The position numbers and the translations under genes are program-made. Of a stretch of DNA of 64,000 nt, positions 49,980-61,700 are shown in pieces. Origin of the DNA: Lepeophtheirus salmonis (lineage: Eukaryota > Arthropoda > Copepoda > Siphonostomatoida > Caligidae); contig NC_052131.2 in NCBI RefSeq assembly GCF_016086655.4, positions 7,299,940 through 7,363,939 on the forward strand. The letters run 5' to 3'. Under the pieces are notes generated by a model. It made no database searches. It had not been told where the DNA came from and was given only the letters and a program-made list of their open reading frames with translations. Every line of letters begins with the position of its first letter. Within the stretch, counting starts at the first letter, position 1.

Positions 49980-51160
49980 ATTTTGAATTCCTTCACCGCA
50001 AGCAATTTACATTAACAATTCCTTTTTGACTTAATGCATATACAAATATAATTATTTATATAAATCAAATAAAAAGTTGTTTATTTGAAATTAGATTATC
50101 ACCCTTTTTCCATATTTTAAAGCCATAACATATTTTTTAAAAGGGAATGTAATTATAACAAAACATCATTATTTTTCATGTTATTTTTAGTTGTACTATT
50201 TATAAAGAAATATGTTTAGGGGAGATCGGGGTGGCTTTTAACTTTTGTCTAAATTGCTCATAGTTGGTTTGAAGTAGGCGTTCTAGAATTTAAAAATCAA
50301 GCTGTATAAGTTTGCTAATTTGTGAAATTACTTTAAGATTATATCATCAATTAGTTTTCCCAAAAATCGCATTTATATGCGACCTTAAAATGCAACTGTT
50401 GTAAGCATTACAATATCCAAGGAATACTCTATACATATTTCCTTTTCTTCCCTGTAGTTGGTCAAAATATAGTGCATTTTTTAGAGTAACATAGTTTTGA
50501 AATGAAAGATAAATCGAAATAAAACATTTATATAATGAATTATTAAAGGAGTAAAAATATTTTTTTGGCATCATCAATTTATTTTATGTCTTCAGAATAA
50601 AAATTAATAATTAAGGTTCTAATAACTCCTTAGGGCGTTAATAACGTTATTATTTTTATTCAATTCATTCTTTCAGTTTATTAACTATTGTATTAATACA
50701 CCTAAAAAAGAAAAATTAGACCATAGTTGGTCAAAAAATATAAAGAAAAAATGAGTGCATGTTTTATGTAAAGAGTTTCCTGGAAATATCTCACTAAGTA
50801 AATGTGGAGTGCAAAAGGAAAAAAAATTAAGAAAATAAGCTATTGCAAAAATAATGATTAACTGTTTGTATTAGTATTATGTTTCATCAAATCAAGATTT
50901 GTACATTATCTTAAAGAAAAATTAACAAAATTGTTCAATTTTTTGTTTAATAATTTGCTTTATATAATCCAACTTTTATTTGATTTTTGTATTTGTAGCT
51001 ATTTTGGTGCTTGAAAAAAAAGGACTGTTATTATCGTCCCATATTGCAACTTTCGACACGATAAATAGAGATAAAGAATACCAGAAAACTCGTTATTGAA
51101 AATGAGTCTTCCAGAGACAAACTTCATAATTTACTTGCTTTATTATCATAGAAGAACTAC
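49980..51160. other. AT-rich spacer
   Basis: I see nothing recognisable. A short GGGGAGATCGGGGTGGC patch is at 50219-50235. Confidence 0.5.
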
Positions 51161-51165
51161 ATATA

Positions 51166-52492
51166 CTGGGAGCGGGGATCAGATTGTCGCCTACTTTAAA
51201 CCTTGATAACATGAAAACAACATTATCAAATAAAAAACCGATTACCAAATGGGAAAGCTATTCTCGTCAGCTGACAATACGTAGTACAGTTAGCATCATG
51301 CCGTCATGATATGAAGAGATAAAGAGCTATAAGTGGAACGAGGATCTTTCAAGGTCCGCCGTAGTCATGGCATTGGTTAATAATGGAGGTGAAATCTCCA
51401 ATTCAACGATTGCTTCAACCTTAGGAGTGAATTCACGGACTGTTCAGCGTATCCGTAAAAGCTAGAGGACACCTGGGATGTTGATGCCACCATAAAGAGG
51501 GTACCCAAGGAGGAGGGCGCCGACAGGAAGGTCAGGGACACCGACTTTGTCGACAAGGTGAAGAAGATGGTTGAGGATGACCCTACCAGGTCCATGAAGG
51601 CCATGGGAAGGGATTTGGGCTGCCATGAGAAAACAATAAGGGACTGTGTATCTGAGGATTTAAGGTGCAGGAGCTACAAGATGCAGGTGGGCCAGATCTT
51701 GACCCAAAAGGCAAAGGACAACAGGCTGATGAAGTCAACAAAATTGATCAACAAGCTCAAGCACCCAAAGCAGCCCGGGATGCTGTGGTTCTTCTCTGAT
51801 GAAAATAATTTCTGTCAAGATCAGAAAGTCAACAAGCAGAACAATAGGTGGATAGCCACCTGCACCAGCCATGTGAGGAAGGTAATGAAGACCAAGTTCC
51901 CTGCAATGGTCATGGTGTTCGGGGTGGTCAGCATTAAAGGTCATGTTATGCCTCCCCACATGTTTGAAATAGGTATAAAGGTCAATACAGAGGTCTACCT
52001 GGATGTTATGGAGAAGGTGGTTCTGCCTTGGATCCAAGGGGTGACTGGAGACAGGCCCTGGGTGTGGCAACAGGACTCAGCACCCTGCTATGTGTCCAAA
52101 ATCTCCATGCAGTGGTTAACCGAGAACTGTTATGACCAAGGATTTGTTGCCTCCTAACTCTCCCAACCTTAATCCTTTGGACTATTTTGTCTGGGGCTAT
52201 GTCAGGAGACATACCAACAGACATCCCCATAGCACCAAGGCCAGCCTGATGGACTCCATCAAGGAGGGATTCGGCAACATGGACAATGAGATGGTCAGAA
52301 GAGCCTGCGGCCGGTTCAGAGCCCGTATTGAGGCCGTTATTGATGCCAACGGTGATGATATCATATGAATGGCTACTCTATACCTATATGCTCGTCATAG
52401 TTTTGATTTTCAATAAAAAAGTTAAAAAATGTATATTTTGTGTTGTTTTTTGTAGAAAAATATTTTGGCGACAATTTGATCCCCGCTCCCTG
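51166..52492 (+). mobile_element. Full-length mariner-type element (1327 bp), frameshifted
   Basis: The terminal repeats are GGGAGCGGGGATCAGATTGT on the left and GGGAGCGGGGATCAAATTGT on the right read in reverse (24 of 26 bp identical across CTGGGAG…GTCGCC). TA flanks each end (51164-51165 and 52493-52494). The length and single interior gene are those of a complete mariner. It is the best preserved copy in the window and GC-rich relative to its surroundings, implying a more recent insertion than the rest. Confidence 0.95.
51367..52368 (+). pseudogene. Near-complete mariner-type transposase with two frameshifts
   Basis: The start is MALVNNGGEISNSTIASTLG. A frameshift near 51460 (AAAAGC) moves to the main open frame (51465-52156), with DPTRSMKAMGRDLGCHEKTI (helix-turn-helix), FFSDENNF (first catalytic D) and WVWQQDSAPCYVSKISMQWL (second D). 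A second shift near 52135, probably with loss of a few bases, leads to PPNSPNLNPLDYFVWGYVRR (third D) and ends ARIEAVIDANGDDII and a stop at 52366-52368. Total ~334 codons is normal. The spacing of the second and third D would be about 37 if two residues were lost, suggesting a DD37D-like group, but that is uncertain. It is inactive as read. Confidence 0.9.
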
Positions 52493-52494
52493 TA

Positions 52495-53295
52495 TCTAGG
52501 TATATGAAGTAAAAAATAAATTGGCATTCCTCATTTTCTTTATTTTTGTTCTGGATTGTTTTTATGTTAACGTACCGAATATATCCTCGCCATCATACAC
52601 TCATGTCGGGGTTGAATATACGTAAACTTTATTTTCCTTAAGTTAAATTGGTAAAGTACAAAAAAACGTACTGATATATCTTTCCTCTTTTTTTTTCTCG
52701 GCCATTATTTGTGGTATTCATTTAATTTTATTAAACTAAAAAATGGATATACTAAAACACAATTATATGAAAAAAAATATTGGTAGACAGGTCTATAAAA
52801 AACAAAAATAAAGCTTCAAAGATAGGGAATGAAAAATTTGTTACAAAAACACACCATAAAATAATCTGAAAGAAAATACATTTAAACACTTAATGAAATA
52901 TGATAACAATGTCATGCAATAGATACTATTTCATTAGTGTCAATCATTTCTCTTAGTAGTCTACCCTACAATACATATTAAAATGTAATTACGGGTTTGA
53001 TTAACTTTGTTTATTTTATTTTGATAATAATGATATTTATTTCATAACAATATCCATCTATATATCAAGCCAGTTATTTTTTAAAAACCTGATAAATATT
53101 ACTATTCCTTTACAATTCCGAGCCCAACGTGACGTGGCTCCTTTCTCGTCTAAAACATCAAAAATTCATATATGCATCTTTATTATCTCTTCTTAACCTC
53201 TAAACATAGTTGACCCGGAAGAACTTGTATCATGCGTTATAAGGAGAACCTTTTAGCTTTGACTCAATCTAAAAGCCCCCATTCAATACTGTTTT
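52495..53295. other. AT-rich spacer
   Basis: No gene is recognisable. Confidence 0.5.
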
Positions 53296-53299
53296 TTTT

Positions 53300-53500
53300 T
53301 GTTTTTTTGGGTGAATCCCGTACGCATCCCAGATAAATGCATAAATTACAGTTCTTAGTTGAGTAAAGTAATTCCAATAGTATAATAGATGCTCTATTCT
53401 TTCTCTTTAATTTTTACAAAAGGGACACAGTCTTTCTTCCTGTGTTTTTTCGATTTATTCACAAATAGGGACGACGTTATCATTCTGCACCAAAATCCCC
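53300..53500 (-). pseudogene. LINE C-terminal zinc-motif fragment
   Basis: On the minus strand one frame reads LCPFCKN, a stop, then RERIEHLLYYWNYFTQLRTV and YAFIWDAYGIHP. CPFC…IEHLLYYW fits the CCHC motif found after the reverse transcriptase in non-LTR retrotransposons (CPxC…EHLLxxC), with the last Cys changed to Trp. No reverse transcriptase core is recognisable upstream. It is similar in kind to 12531-13290 but too short to tell whether it is the same family. Confidence 0.45.
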
Positions 53501-53939
53501 TTTCCTTCCGATTTATGAAGAGGTTACCTATAAGGACATTGGGACTACTTATCATGTCTTTGTTGGGTGGGAACTCGAGCTTTTGATGGCGTTAGTTCAC
53601 TAAAATATTTTGAGAAGATACTCTTGAAGACTTCATCTAAGTTCTAGGACAAATTGGGAGTTTAATGCTTCTAAACGCAGGTAAAATAGAGTTTGTAGTA
53701 CCTAAATTATGTCAATAGTTACTATTTTTAATTATAATAATGCCTGTCTTAGTAATACCTGACCAAAAATACCAAGAACCACACATATCAACTTCAAACG
53801 GAAATTTTTTAAATGGAAGAGTGAGACATATAGACTTTCTTCATCTATTTAAAAGAACTGGAGTTATCAACAACAGTATTAGGGGATATAGTTAAATAAT
53901 TTTTAATAGGGACCTGATGACGTCTCAAATGCTTGTGAA

Positions 53940-54818
53940 GTAGAGGGAAGCAACGGGATCACTATACATAGGGAATCTGGGAAAAGAAAGAAAAGGATTG
54001 ATTGATGTGTTTGAGGTGTGGCAAACGAATGAAGAAAACTGTGAGTCATATTCTGGGATGCTGCCTAACAATCAAAAAACATTTAAACATTTGAAGCAGA
54101 CCCTGTAAATATAGTTTAACTAAGGAATATTTGAAAAAGAGATTAGATTTGGGGTTATTTTAAAAATAAATAGGATGCACTAGTAAATGAATCTATATTT
54201 CAATTCTAAACGATGGTGATTCAGGCAATAGTAAAAAAACGTTCAGAAAACACTGGGCTTAAAACTAGCACTGACCAAAATAAAACAAAACCTGAAATCC
54301 TTTGAGTATCTTTGAGTGATGGAACCCAATAGTATAGGAATCCAAACCTAAAAAGCAGTATTTCTTTAATTAATATTTAATATTTAGGTTGACGTATTTT
54401 TGTCTATATTATTATTTGGTAATGAGCGCGTCAATTGGAATACATACACTGCTCTTAATGTTATAATATATTGTTAGCATTAGTTTAAATTATGTGGTAT
54501 CCGTGTTTGTGTTTTTTAATGATTTATTTTCTCCCTTCCCACACCCTCCTTCCCGAAAAGAAAAAAAAACTTAACATTTTTGTGTCTTTAAAAAAAATTA
54601 ATTCTTGGATATTAAAAATAATGACAAACTCTAATCAAATTTTTGATAAACTATTTCTATTGGTAAGCTGATGTAGCTACTTTACGGTGATATTCAAAAC
54701 CGGTGATTGGAATTTTCTGACTACAATCGTACTTTTTCCTACTGTAATATGAAATGAATTTGATTGGAAAATAAATAATGCACGTTATATTTGTCCAAAA
54801 AAAAAAAAAAAAAAAAAA
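53940..54818 (+). pseudogene. Possible 3' end of a LINE with AATAAA and poly(A)
   Basis: A frame at 54008-54072 reads CLRCGKRMKKTVSHILGCCL, a C-x2-C-x8-H-x4-C arrangement typical of the C-terminal zinc motif of some non-LTR ORFs. About 700 bp further on, AATAAA (54770-54775) precedes a 22-base A-tract (54797-54818) by 22 bp, the classic mRNA 3' end. Same-strand order makes a retroposed 3' end plausible. Whether both parts belong to one insertion is inferred. Confidence 0.45.
54797..54818 (+). repeat. 22-base poly(A) tract 22 bp after AATAAA
   Basis: An uninterrupted A-run starts 22 bp after the polyadenylation hexamer at 54770-54775. This is the hallmark of an inserted reverse-transcribed mRNA or LINE. 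No target-site duplication was identified. Confidence 0.6.
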
Positions 54819-55329
54819 GATACAAAAATACTTATCGAATTACGTTTTATTAAGAAAGACCAACCCTTTGTTAGGCCTTTTTGAATTGAAAACATTGTAT
54901 TAATAATTGTAATTTTACCGCAATATAAATAATGAATGAGTATAGAAGGGTACTTGTTATAAACGAACGTATAATTATGACGCGTAACAAAGCATCTATC
55001 ATTAAAAAATTGCATCGGTGGCAGAAAAAAGAAATAAATAAGGGAAGATAGTTAATTACTTTCCATTCGAAAATTTTCTATATAAAATTAGATACGGATC
55101 AAAAAACGTATAAAACAAAATCACTTTTAAGATAAGGTTAGATTTATAGTTCAATTTCTCTTTTCCTTATAATATTGTCTTGTTGTTAACATCTTTCTCT
55201 TTTATTGATGAATCCCCAACTACTTTTGGTGTATTTTTTAAAAACTCATTATATTATAATAACATATTTGTTAAAATAAATTTTTACAATTTAAAAAGTT
55301 GAAGGGTAAAAAATTGTATAAGAAGTAGC

Positions 55330-55480
55330 TCTTGTTTAAATGGCTTTTAACTCAACAGCACGATAAGTCTCACTAACGTTCTCCTTGCACTCTACGAAAT
55401 ACTCATTCCTATATGTACAGGATATTAGCGACTAACTATTCGTTCCTTCGGAATATACTTTGAACAAGATTAAAGAAATT
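55330..55480 (+). repeat. Outer end of the dispersed repeat arm, partial copy
   Basis: CGATAAGTCTCACTAACGTT, CTCCTTGCACTCTACGAAAT and ACTCATTCC parallel CATAAGTCTCCTCTAGCCTT, CTCCTAGCTCCTTACGAACA and ATCAATTCC at 56329-56380. The inner arm words (CTAATAAAAC and the CAGCTAAGCTGC block) are not visible here, so it is a partial copy. Confidence 0.5.
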
Positions 55481-55484
55481 TCAA

Positions 55485-56265
55485 TGTATAATATTAAAAC
55501 AATTGTAAAGATTTTAATTTCTATTAAAATATTTTTTTTTTATTGGAATTTACTTCGAAGAAGATCAAAAAAGTTTTTAATGTAAAATACATGATATTAA
55601 AGAAATGGTCAAGTCCTTGATTTAATCGTACAAATATAAATCAAAATCTTATATAATTTCTTTTTCAACTAATTATACTAAGTGTCAGCTGCTTTAAATA
55701 ATACAAAAGCCAACGGATGTATGTAGGTTCTTTGATTATTTCGAAAAGGAAGTTGTACAGATAGCCGACATAGGTATACTCTCTACTTCCATATAGCTTA
55801 CTTTATGCGTACAAAATGTTTGTTGGGATGCCTAGTCATTTTTAAAGTTGTTTAAAATATGACTTAAAACCTTTATGACCCTTATCTTGTTGGTAATACA
55901 AACAATATTTTTTTCTCTTATTTTCCAAAGCTGTTTTTTCATTCATGAAAAGAGAACACCTAAATATAAATTAATCACTTGTGCGCATGTTTATGATGTG
56001 ATTTTCGTAGGGGAAAAATTTAGAGATAAGATATGGAAAACCCGTTGGTATTTGTGCTTTTTTTAATTGTTTGTTTATTCTTTAATAAATCATTGTGACG
56101 TAAAAGTCTCCTTCTGAAAGAAATAATCTTGCTTACCTTTTGTATAAATTAATTCAAAAATGCACAATAAAGTAAATTTATATGAATTTAAATTTAATTA
56201 AAATATTTTTCCTGGAATAACACTATATTAAGTATGGAAGTTTTTTTTTCTTCATTCTTTTTGAT
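55485..56265. other. AT-rich spacer with a weak dispersed-repeat match
   Basis: 55905-55965 contains TCTTATTTTCCAAAGCTGTT and AGAGAACACCTAAATATAAA, similar to 25415-25475. Otherwise nothing is recognised. The frame at 55875-56066 is probably chance. Confidence 0.4.
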
Positions 56266-56269
56266 TCAT

Positions 56270-56545
56270 TTTATCCCTTCAAATCATTTCACAAATAGCT
56301 AATTTAAACAAGTTTCTTAATTAGTAGTACCATAAGTCTCCTCTAGCCTTCTCCTAGCTCCTTACGAACAATCAATTCCCTGATTGTTGGAATAAGTGTA
56401 GAATTGAGAATCAAAATAAAACTAGTTCTAATTCTTTTGTTTATTTTCTTCCTCTCAAAGTATCTTGGATTTAAGTTAATTAAATTTTTGTGACATTTAA
56501 GCTGCTCTTCTCATAAACATTTTTTAAAATCTTCAGATTTATTTA
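56270..56545 (+). repeat. Arm of the dispersed inverted-arm repeat, with outer end
   Basis: The sequence runs CATAAGTCTCCTCTAGCC, AATTCCCTGATTGTTGGAAT, AGTGTAGAATTGAGAATC, TGTTTATTTTCTTCCTC, then GTGACATTTAAGCTGCTCTT and CTCATAAACATTTTTTAAAA. This is the family order with an extra outer segment shared with 55330-55480. There is no tRNA-like core after it. Confidence 0.55.
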
Positions 56546-56659
56546 ATATAATTAGTCTTCTGTCCGTCAATATTTAAGACTACAGTCCAGTTCACTCTCG
56601 CTCTGGCCAAATTCAGTCATACATATCAGTCCTACAAACTTTGGTTCTTTTTTTTTTAA

Positions 56660-56745
56660 TCAGTTCTTGTACTGTAAACAAGACTGTCAGTCTTGAGGAC
56701 TGGTCCAAAGACTGGACTGGACAAGACTGAATACACAAGGAATAA
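56660..56745. repeat. GGACTGG/AGACTG short repeat
   Basis: AAGACTGTCAGTCTTGAGGA, CTGGTCCAAAGACTGGACTG and GACAAGACTGA pack several direct and inverted ACTG/CAGT words. AAGACTGTCAGTCTT is a near-perfect palindrome. Similar words occur at 42253-42275 and, more weakly, near 56580-56630 (ACAGTCCAG, CAGTCCTAC). Confidence 0.45.
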
Positions 56746-56749
56746 CACA

Positions 56750-57470
56750 GTACTATGTCTAGGTAATACATTATTTATGTTTTTATTTTGGTTTTTTTTC
56801 ACAGGTCTAGAAAGTGTTATTCTATTTTCTGGATGGAGGTTTTGTACAAAGATGAGCATTTTTTATATACATGTTTTTTGTTTATTTATTATTTCCATGC
56901 AAATGTACTTTCTATAGAACTTTTTATGTCCAGAATGTATTATAATTTTTTTCCCATTTGTTTATAATCGACTACCATTTTTTTAATATATCTATCCGAA
57001 TCATTTCTTAGCAGAACTACCATTTATTGAGCAATTATCTGTTTAAGTGCTTTTATCTTTATTATATGGTGGGTATGTCAGAACAAATCCTTTCGCTGTC
57101 TGAACATCTATTTTTTCAATAGTACATATTTTATTATATATTTTACTAACTATATATATGTATGTGTCTAAGTATAAGTATATTTTCCAAATATGTCACT
57201 TTCTCCCGTTTAACAATATCTTCCACCAAATAGTATATAATTATAAATATTTTTTAAAGTAGGCTACTCATCAGTTTTTCTTCACTAGATATTGAATATA
57301 TTTAATATCTATGTTACATATACTTCAAGTGTAAAAAAATGAATGCATTGAAATAAGATTTGATCACATAAAGTGATAAAAATAAACATCTGATGATAGA
57401 GGTTTTTATTTTGTCTGTCTTTTTTGATGCAATTATTTCTTTCCAAAATAATTTTTTTTAGACATAAGAT
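56750..57470. other. AT-rich spacer
   Basis: I see no recognisable feature. Confidence 0.5.
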
Positions 57471-57473
57471 ATA

Positions 57474-58240
57474 CAGTGTGCGAGGTGAAATCGTGGAATT
57501 AACTTTAAATCAATCTAGATTACTTTAGGGTGAACTTTTTAACATACTATGTTGAGTTATTAAAAGTGGAGGCTATTCTGGTTAATAAATGAATAAAAAC
57601 TTTCAAATATCTAAAGTTGTCAGTATGGAGGCGAACATGCAAAGAATGTCGGATTTGTTTCCGTGCCCCAGTGAATCATAAAGGTCGTAGGGTGCTCCCA
57701 GAGTCTTATTTACAAGGGTAAAAACATTGTTGTCTCAGGTCAGAGCCTTGAGAGGTCCAATGGCAGTGGTAAAAGCCGAAAAATTGTGATCATGGTAAAC
57801 GAGGACACTGAAATCACCAGAAGTCTGGCCAAGTAGATGAAATAGCATGCCAAGCCTCTCAATGTCAGGGATTGGGCTGTGAGGAAGTATATGAAGGATT
57901 TGGGGAAGGCTTCTTATAAATGACGAAGATGGCAATTGCTTTTAACAGTATCCAAGAATAACTGGTTCAAGAAAGGTCACAAATTGTTAACTTGGGTAAT
58001 TCAAAATAAATAAAATGAGTGGTCTCCTCCCAAGACTGTTCCCCTCTCGGCTATGCAGTTTGAAGTGTAGTCGAGAAGGGATCCTGTACTACCCCTCACC
58101 AAAATTCGTATGCCCCCAATGCCTCTATGGAACAGCAGTGTCCAGTTAAGTTCGAAGCCTTCATGAAAAGTACTGCGGTACCTTTAGACCCAGATTGGTG
58201 GCCTTGGTAGCAGGCAAGGAAAATATTTTGTAAAATAGAA
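57474..58240 (+). pseudogene. Degenerate mariner/Tc1 element with transposase ends
   Basis: The left end CAGTGTGCGAGGTGAAATCG is preceded by TA (57472-57473). Inside, a frame with stops reads NGSGKSRKIVIMVNED, SLAK, then NVRDWAVRKYMKDLGKASYK and WQLLL. This is the second helix-turn-helix and linker of a transposase. Near 58040-58230, SREGSCTTPHQNSYAPNASM and FRPRLVALVAGKENIL represent the C-terminal end. The catalytic middle is deleted, and no right terminal repeat was seen before the next remnant at 58246. Confidence 0.65.
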
Positions 58241-58245
58241 AGATA

Positions 58246-58735
58246 CAAGGGTGTCCAAAAGTTTTAAAAACTCTTAGATTTGGTGGGAAATTTTTTGGTA
58301 GTCTGATTAGTCGTTATACAATCTGAGTTCAATCCTTCTCTTCTGGTATAAAAAAAAGGACCATTAAAGATATTATTATTGGTCAAGATGCATCATTCAA
58401 GAAAAACAGTAGAGAGTCTTCATCGTTCTCGCAAATAATCCCTACAAATTTATCAGATTTTGAGACCTTCAATCAGTCTCAGTTCTGTTAAATTATAACA
58501 TTAAAAAGATTCGAGAGACTAGGAACGTTGATGGTAAACCAAGAAGTGGACACCGAAGGTCCACTCGGAACCTGAATACTGTCCTGAAAGTTAAATTAAT
58601 AATATACAGAAACCCCAACAGTTCAATGGCAAAAATGGATAAGGAGATCAACTCGTCAAGGGTTTTAATGAATTGAATCATCCATAATGACGTAGGGATG
58701 GTTTCTCTGCAGTTTCTTTAAGTTTTTTTTGTCAC
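58246..58735 (+). pseudogene. Mariner/Tc1 element, 5' part only
   Basis: The end CAAGGGTGTCCAAAAGTTTT is preceded by TA (58244-58245) and resembles the ends of 10965-11874. The transposase N-terminus follows: IKKIRETRNVDGKPRSGHRR (linker with GRPRSG-type hook), VLKVKLIIYRNPNSSMAKMD and SRVLMN, a stop, IIHNDVGMVS. The remainder is absent. It starts within six bases of the end of the previous remnant, so one may have inserted at or into the other. Confidence 0.65.
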
Positions 58736-58739
58736 AACA

Positions 58740-61700
58740 TGCAATTTTAAATTAAGATATGAACTGGTGGAGAGCTGTAGGTGGAACGTGAGAACAACTT
58801 CAAGCTTTTTTTATTGCACTTCTTTGAATTAAATTGTTTCAGCTTACGAGATCAATTAAGGAATGAACTAAACTCGTATGTCAAGGTATTACTGTATATT
58901 ATTTTATCTTTAGGTATATTATAGTTTCAACGTCAGCTTAAGGAAGTAACTTGATTTTTTAACTTTGTATTACACCATTAGAATTAATCAGAGTTGAATA
59001 CCACTCCTCTAGTTAAAATTGCCGGTTACACAGGTCAACAAAGAATTTTCATCAGAAATAATTTTGAGTGTATCTTACATAATTTTTGGAGGTTGATTCC
59101 AAATCTTCCGTTGTATTTTTTCTAGCATGTACAGTGTTTAAGATTAAGCTAATTTTCTTTTTAATAAGTTTGCTTATTTATTTCTGGTAAATAAATAATT
59201 TTGATAAATCCTCCTTTTAGTTAAATGATATTTTTTTACATAGAAAATGAATGTACGAGTCTCAAAATTTGTACACATATCCCTCTGTTATTCTTTTAAA
59301 ATATAATATGACATAATATATATTGTCCTTCTGCATATGTTAATAAAAGGGCATCCGCTCCCATTGTTCATTATGCCCATTTAAAAGAGAAATATGACAA
59401 TATGAAAATACTTTTAAGAGCATTTAAATATGAAGTTATCAATAGAAAAATCTGAGGATATCTCAAATTTATAGGAATACATATGGCTATGCAATCAGGG
59501 TTAATAAATATTTTGTTGTTTCTTATGTCTCTGGGACAGTCTTGCCACTTATGGAGTATTACACCAGAAGTAACTTGTATCTTAGGTCTACATATGTTCC
59601 AGGGACAAGCAGTGTCCAGTCTGTCTCTTTAGTGGATCTCTAAAAATCTTTCAACCATCTCTTCATATTAAACTCATGTCAGCAAAGAATTTTGTAAAAT
59701 CAATGGGTAAAGTCAATTCTAAAAAGTAGCAGTAGCTTTCGAAATTTTTTTCGAAGGTTATTGCCGCAAAATTGAATGAAGGAATTTTCGTTGGTTGGAC
59801 CTATGGAACTTGCTTGATACTAACAAAAATAAAAAAAATGCACTTCCTGCATTCTAACTGAGATTTATTTCCCAAAAACCTTGGCGCAGTGAGTGACGAA
59901 TAATGAGAGCAATTTAACCAAGATAATTGCACTATGGAGAATTGCCACCAAGGATTCAGTAATGAAATCATGATGACAAGCCATTGTTGGATTACAATCC
60001 AGCCAAAATATACAAAAGTAAGACACATTCACTACTCTTTTAATATATCATCTTTGTGTATTTGATTTTGTTTTGTGTTCGAAAAATTAGACTATTTGCA
60101 TAAGTTTGATCAATATCCTATAAAAATCTTAAAAAATTGATAAAAATTTCCAAACCACTGTACTATGAAAACTCTACGTGCTACAAAAAAATCATATTTG
60201 AATCAATTCTTGATGAGATTTTATTTTTAATTCTGTTGACCTGTGTTTTTAGTATATTTTAATATTTTAAAATGTGACATCATGACGATGATATTATATA
60301 AAGTAATATTATCATTTAATTCATATAGACATTTGCATTTAATCAAAGTAGAAGAAAACTGATATTAAAGAACGAACATGACTACCAAATATAGTGAAAT
60401 GTGTTATGAAAGTTAAGTGACGTCATAAAAAAAGAAAAAGGTTCAATTCAGTCATACGAAGTAAAAAAAAAATTTAGTCTCGTCATTGTCATGAAAGAAA
60501 ACATACGTTGACAAATATATTTCGGACGAAATTTAAAATATTGTAATAAGGGAAAGAACAAGACGGAAGACATACTACCTTAAGCTGGTTTGAAGCCAGT
60601 TTATACCTCAAAATATATTAATTATTTTATATTTCTAAATATTTGTGTAAAAGGTTTCATACGTACCTCAGAAAATAATTCATTACTAAGACCAATACCA
60701 TTCTTAAGACTTAGAAATATGTTTATCACTTAGTTTCTTTTGAGTTTTGAAAAATACTATTCGAGATTATGTTGAATCATAAACAATGGTTTCATAGATA
60801 CGGAATTCCTTGAATGAAAATGCCTTTAAGATCATTTTTCGTTTCATAAATATGTTTTTCTATATTTGATACACAAATCAACAACTATATTGTTAGCATT
60901 ATGAATTGTTTTCTATTTTTCTGGTATTTGATTATTCTTTTATATCATACTATAATATAATTTTTCATAACTTACATTAAGAATCATGCATCTAAAGATT
61001 AAATATACTCTCATCTTCCTTTTCCTAGGAACCATCCTGAACAAGCAAGTCAAGTTTTATTTGCTAAATGTATTTTTATAGTAGCAATGATATATTTATA
61101 AATGTGGAGGCCATATTTGTTTCCGATGTATTTAAAAAAAAATATTATTATGATATATATATATGTATATCTGTATCCGAAAGAACTTTTAGGCTGAAAG
61201 GTTTTCGAAATGATAACTAAGACAATATTAGCTATGGAGATTCATTAAAATTCTATTAAAAATACTTACATCCTTTTCTTTTGAAAGATCTTGCAATCAG
61301 AAAGATTCTCCAAAATGGTTAATAAGACAAGATTAAATAAAGTTCTAATCGTGAAAATGATGAAAGAAAACATATTCCATGTTTTAGAATTTAAACATCT
61401 GCTTCAATATATAAATAACGCCTCCGGAGCTTTGAATTCAGCCATTGGAACAATTTTTATTGTAAATGTCATTTTCAAAGTGATTTCATTACAAGGTGCA
61501 TTACTAGGTAGGCATTTGTCAAAGTTCATCCATATCTTCAGCAATATCAAAAATATTATTATAAAATAGTTTTATTAAAACCTAAAATTACTTTTTTAAA
61601 TTTTTATATCAAGATAATAAGATAACTACTTTCTTTCAGGGCATCTTATTTCCTGGGAATAAAATTTTTAAATAGCAGGAATAATAATTACTATAAACTT

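Noticed and set aside
51735..52070. Minus-strand open frame of 111 codons
   Set aside because: It is the antisense shadow of the full-length mariner transposase.
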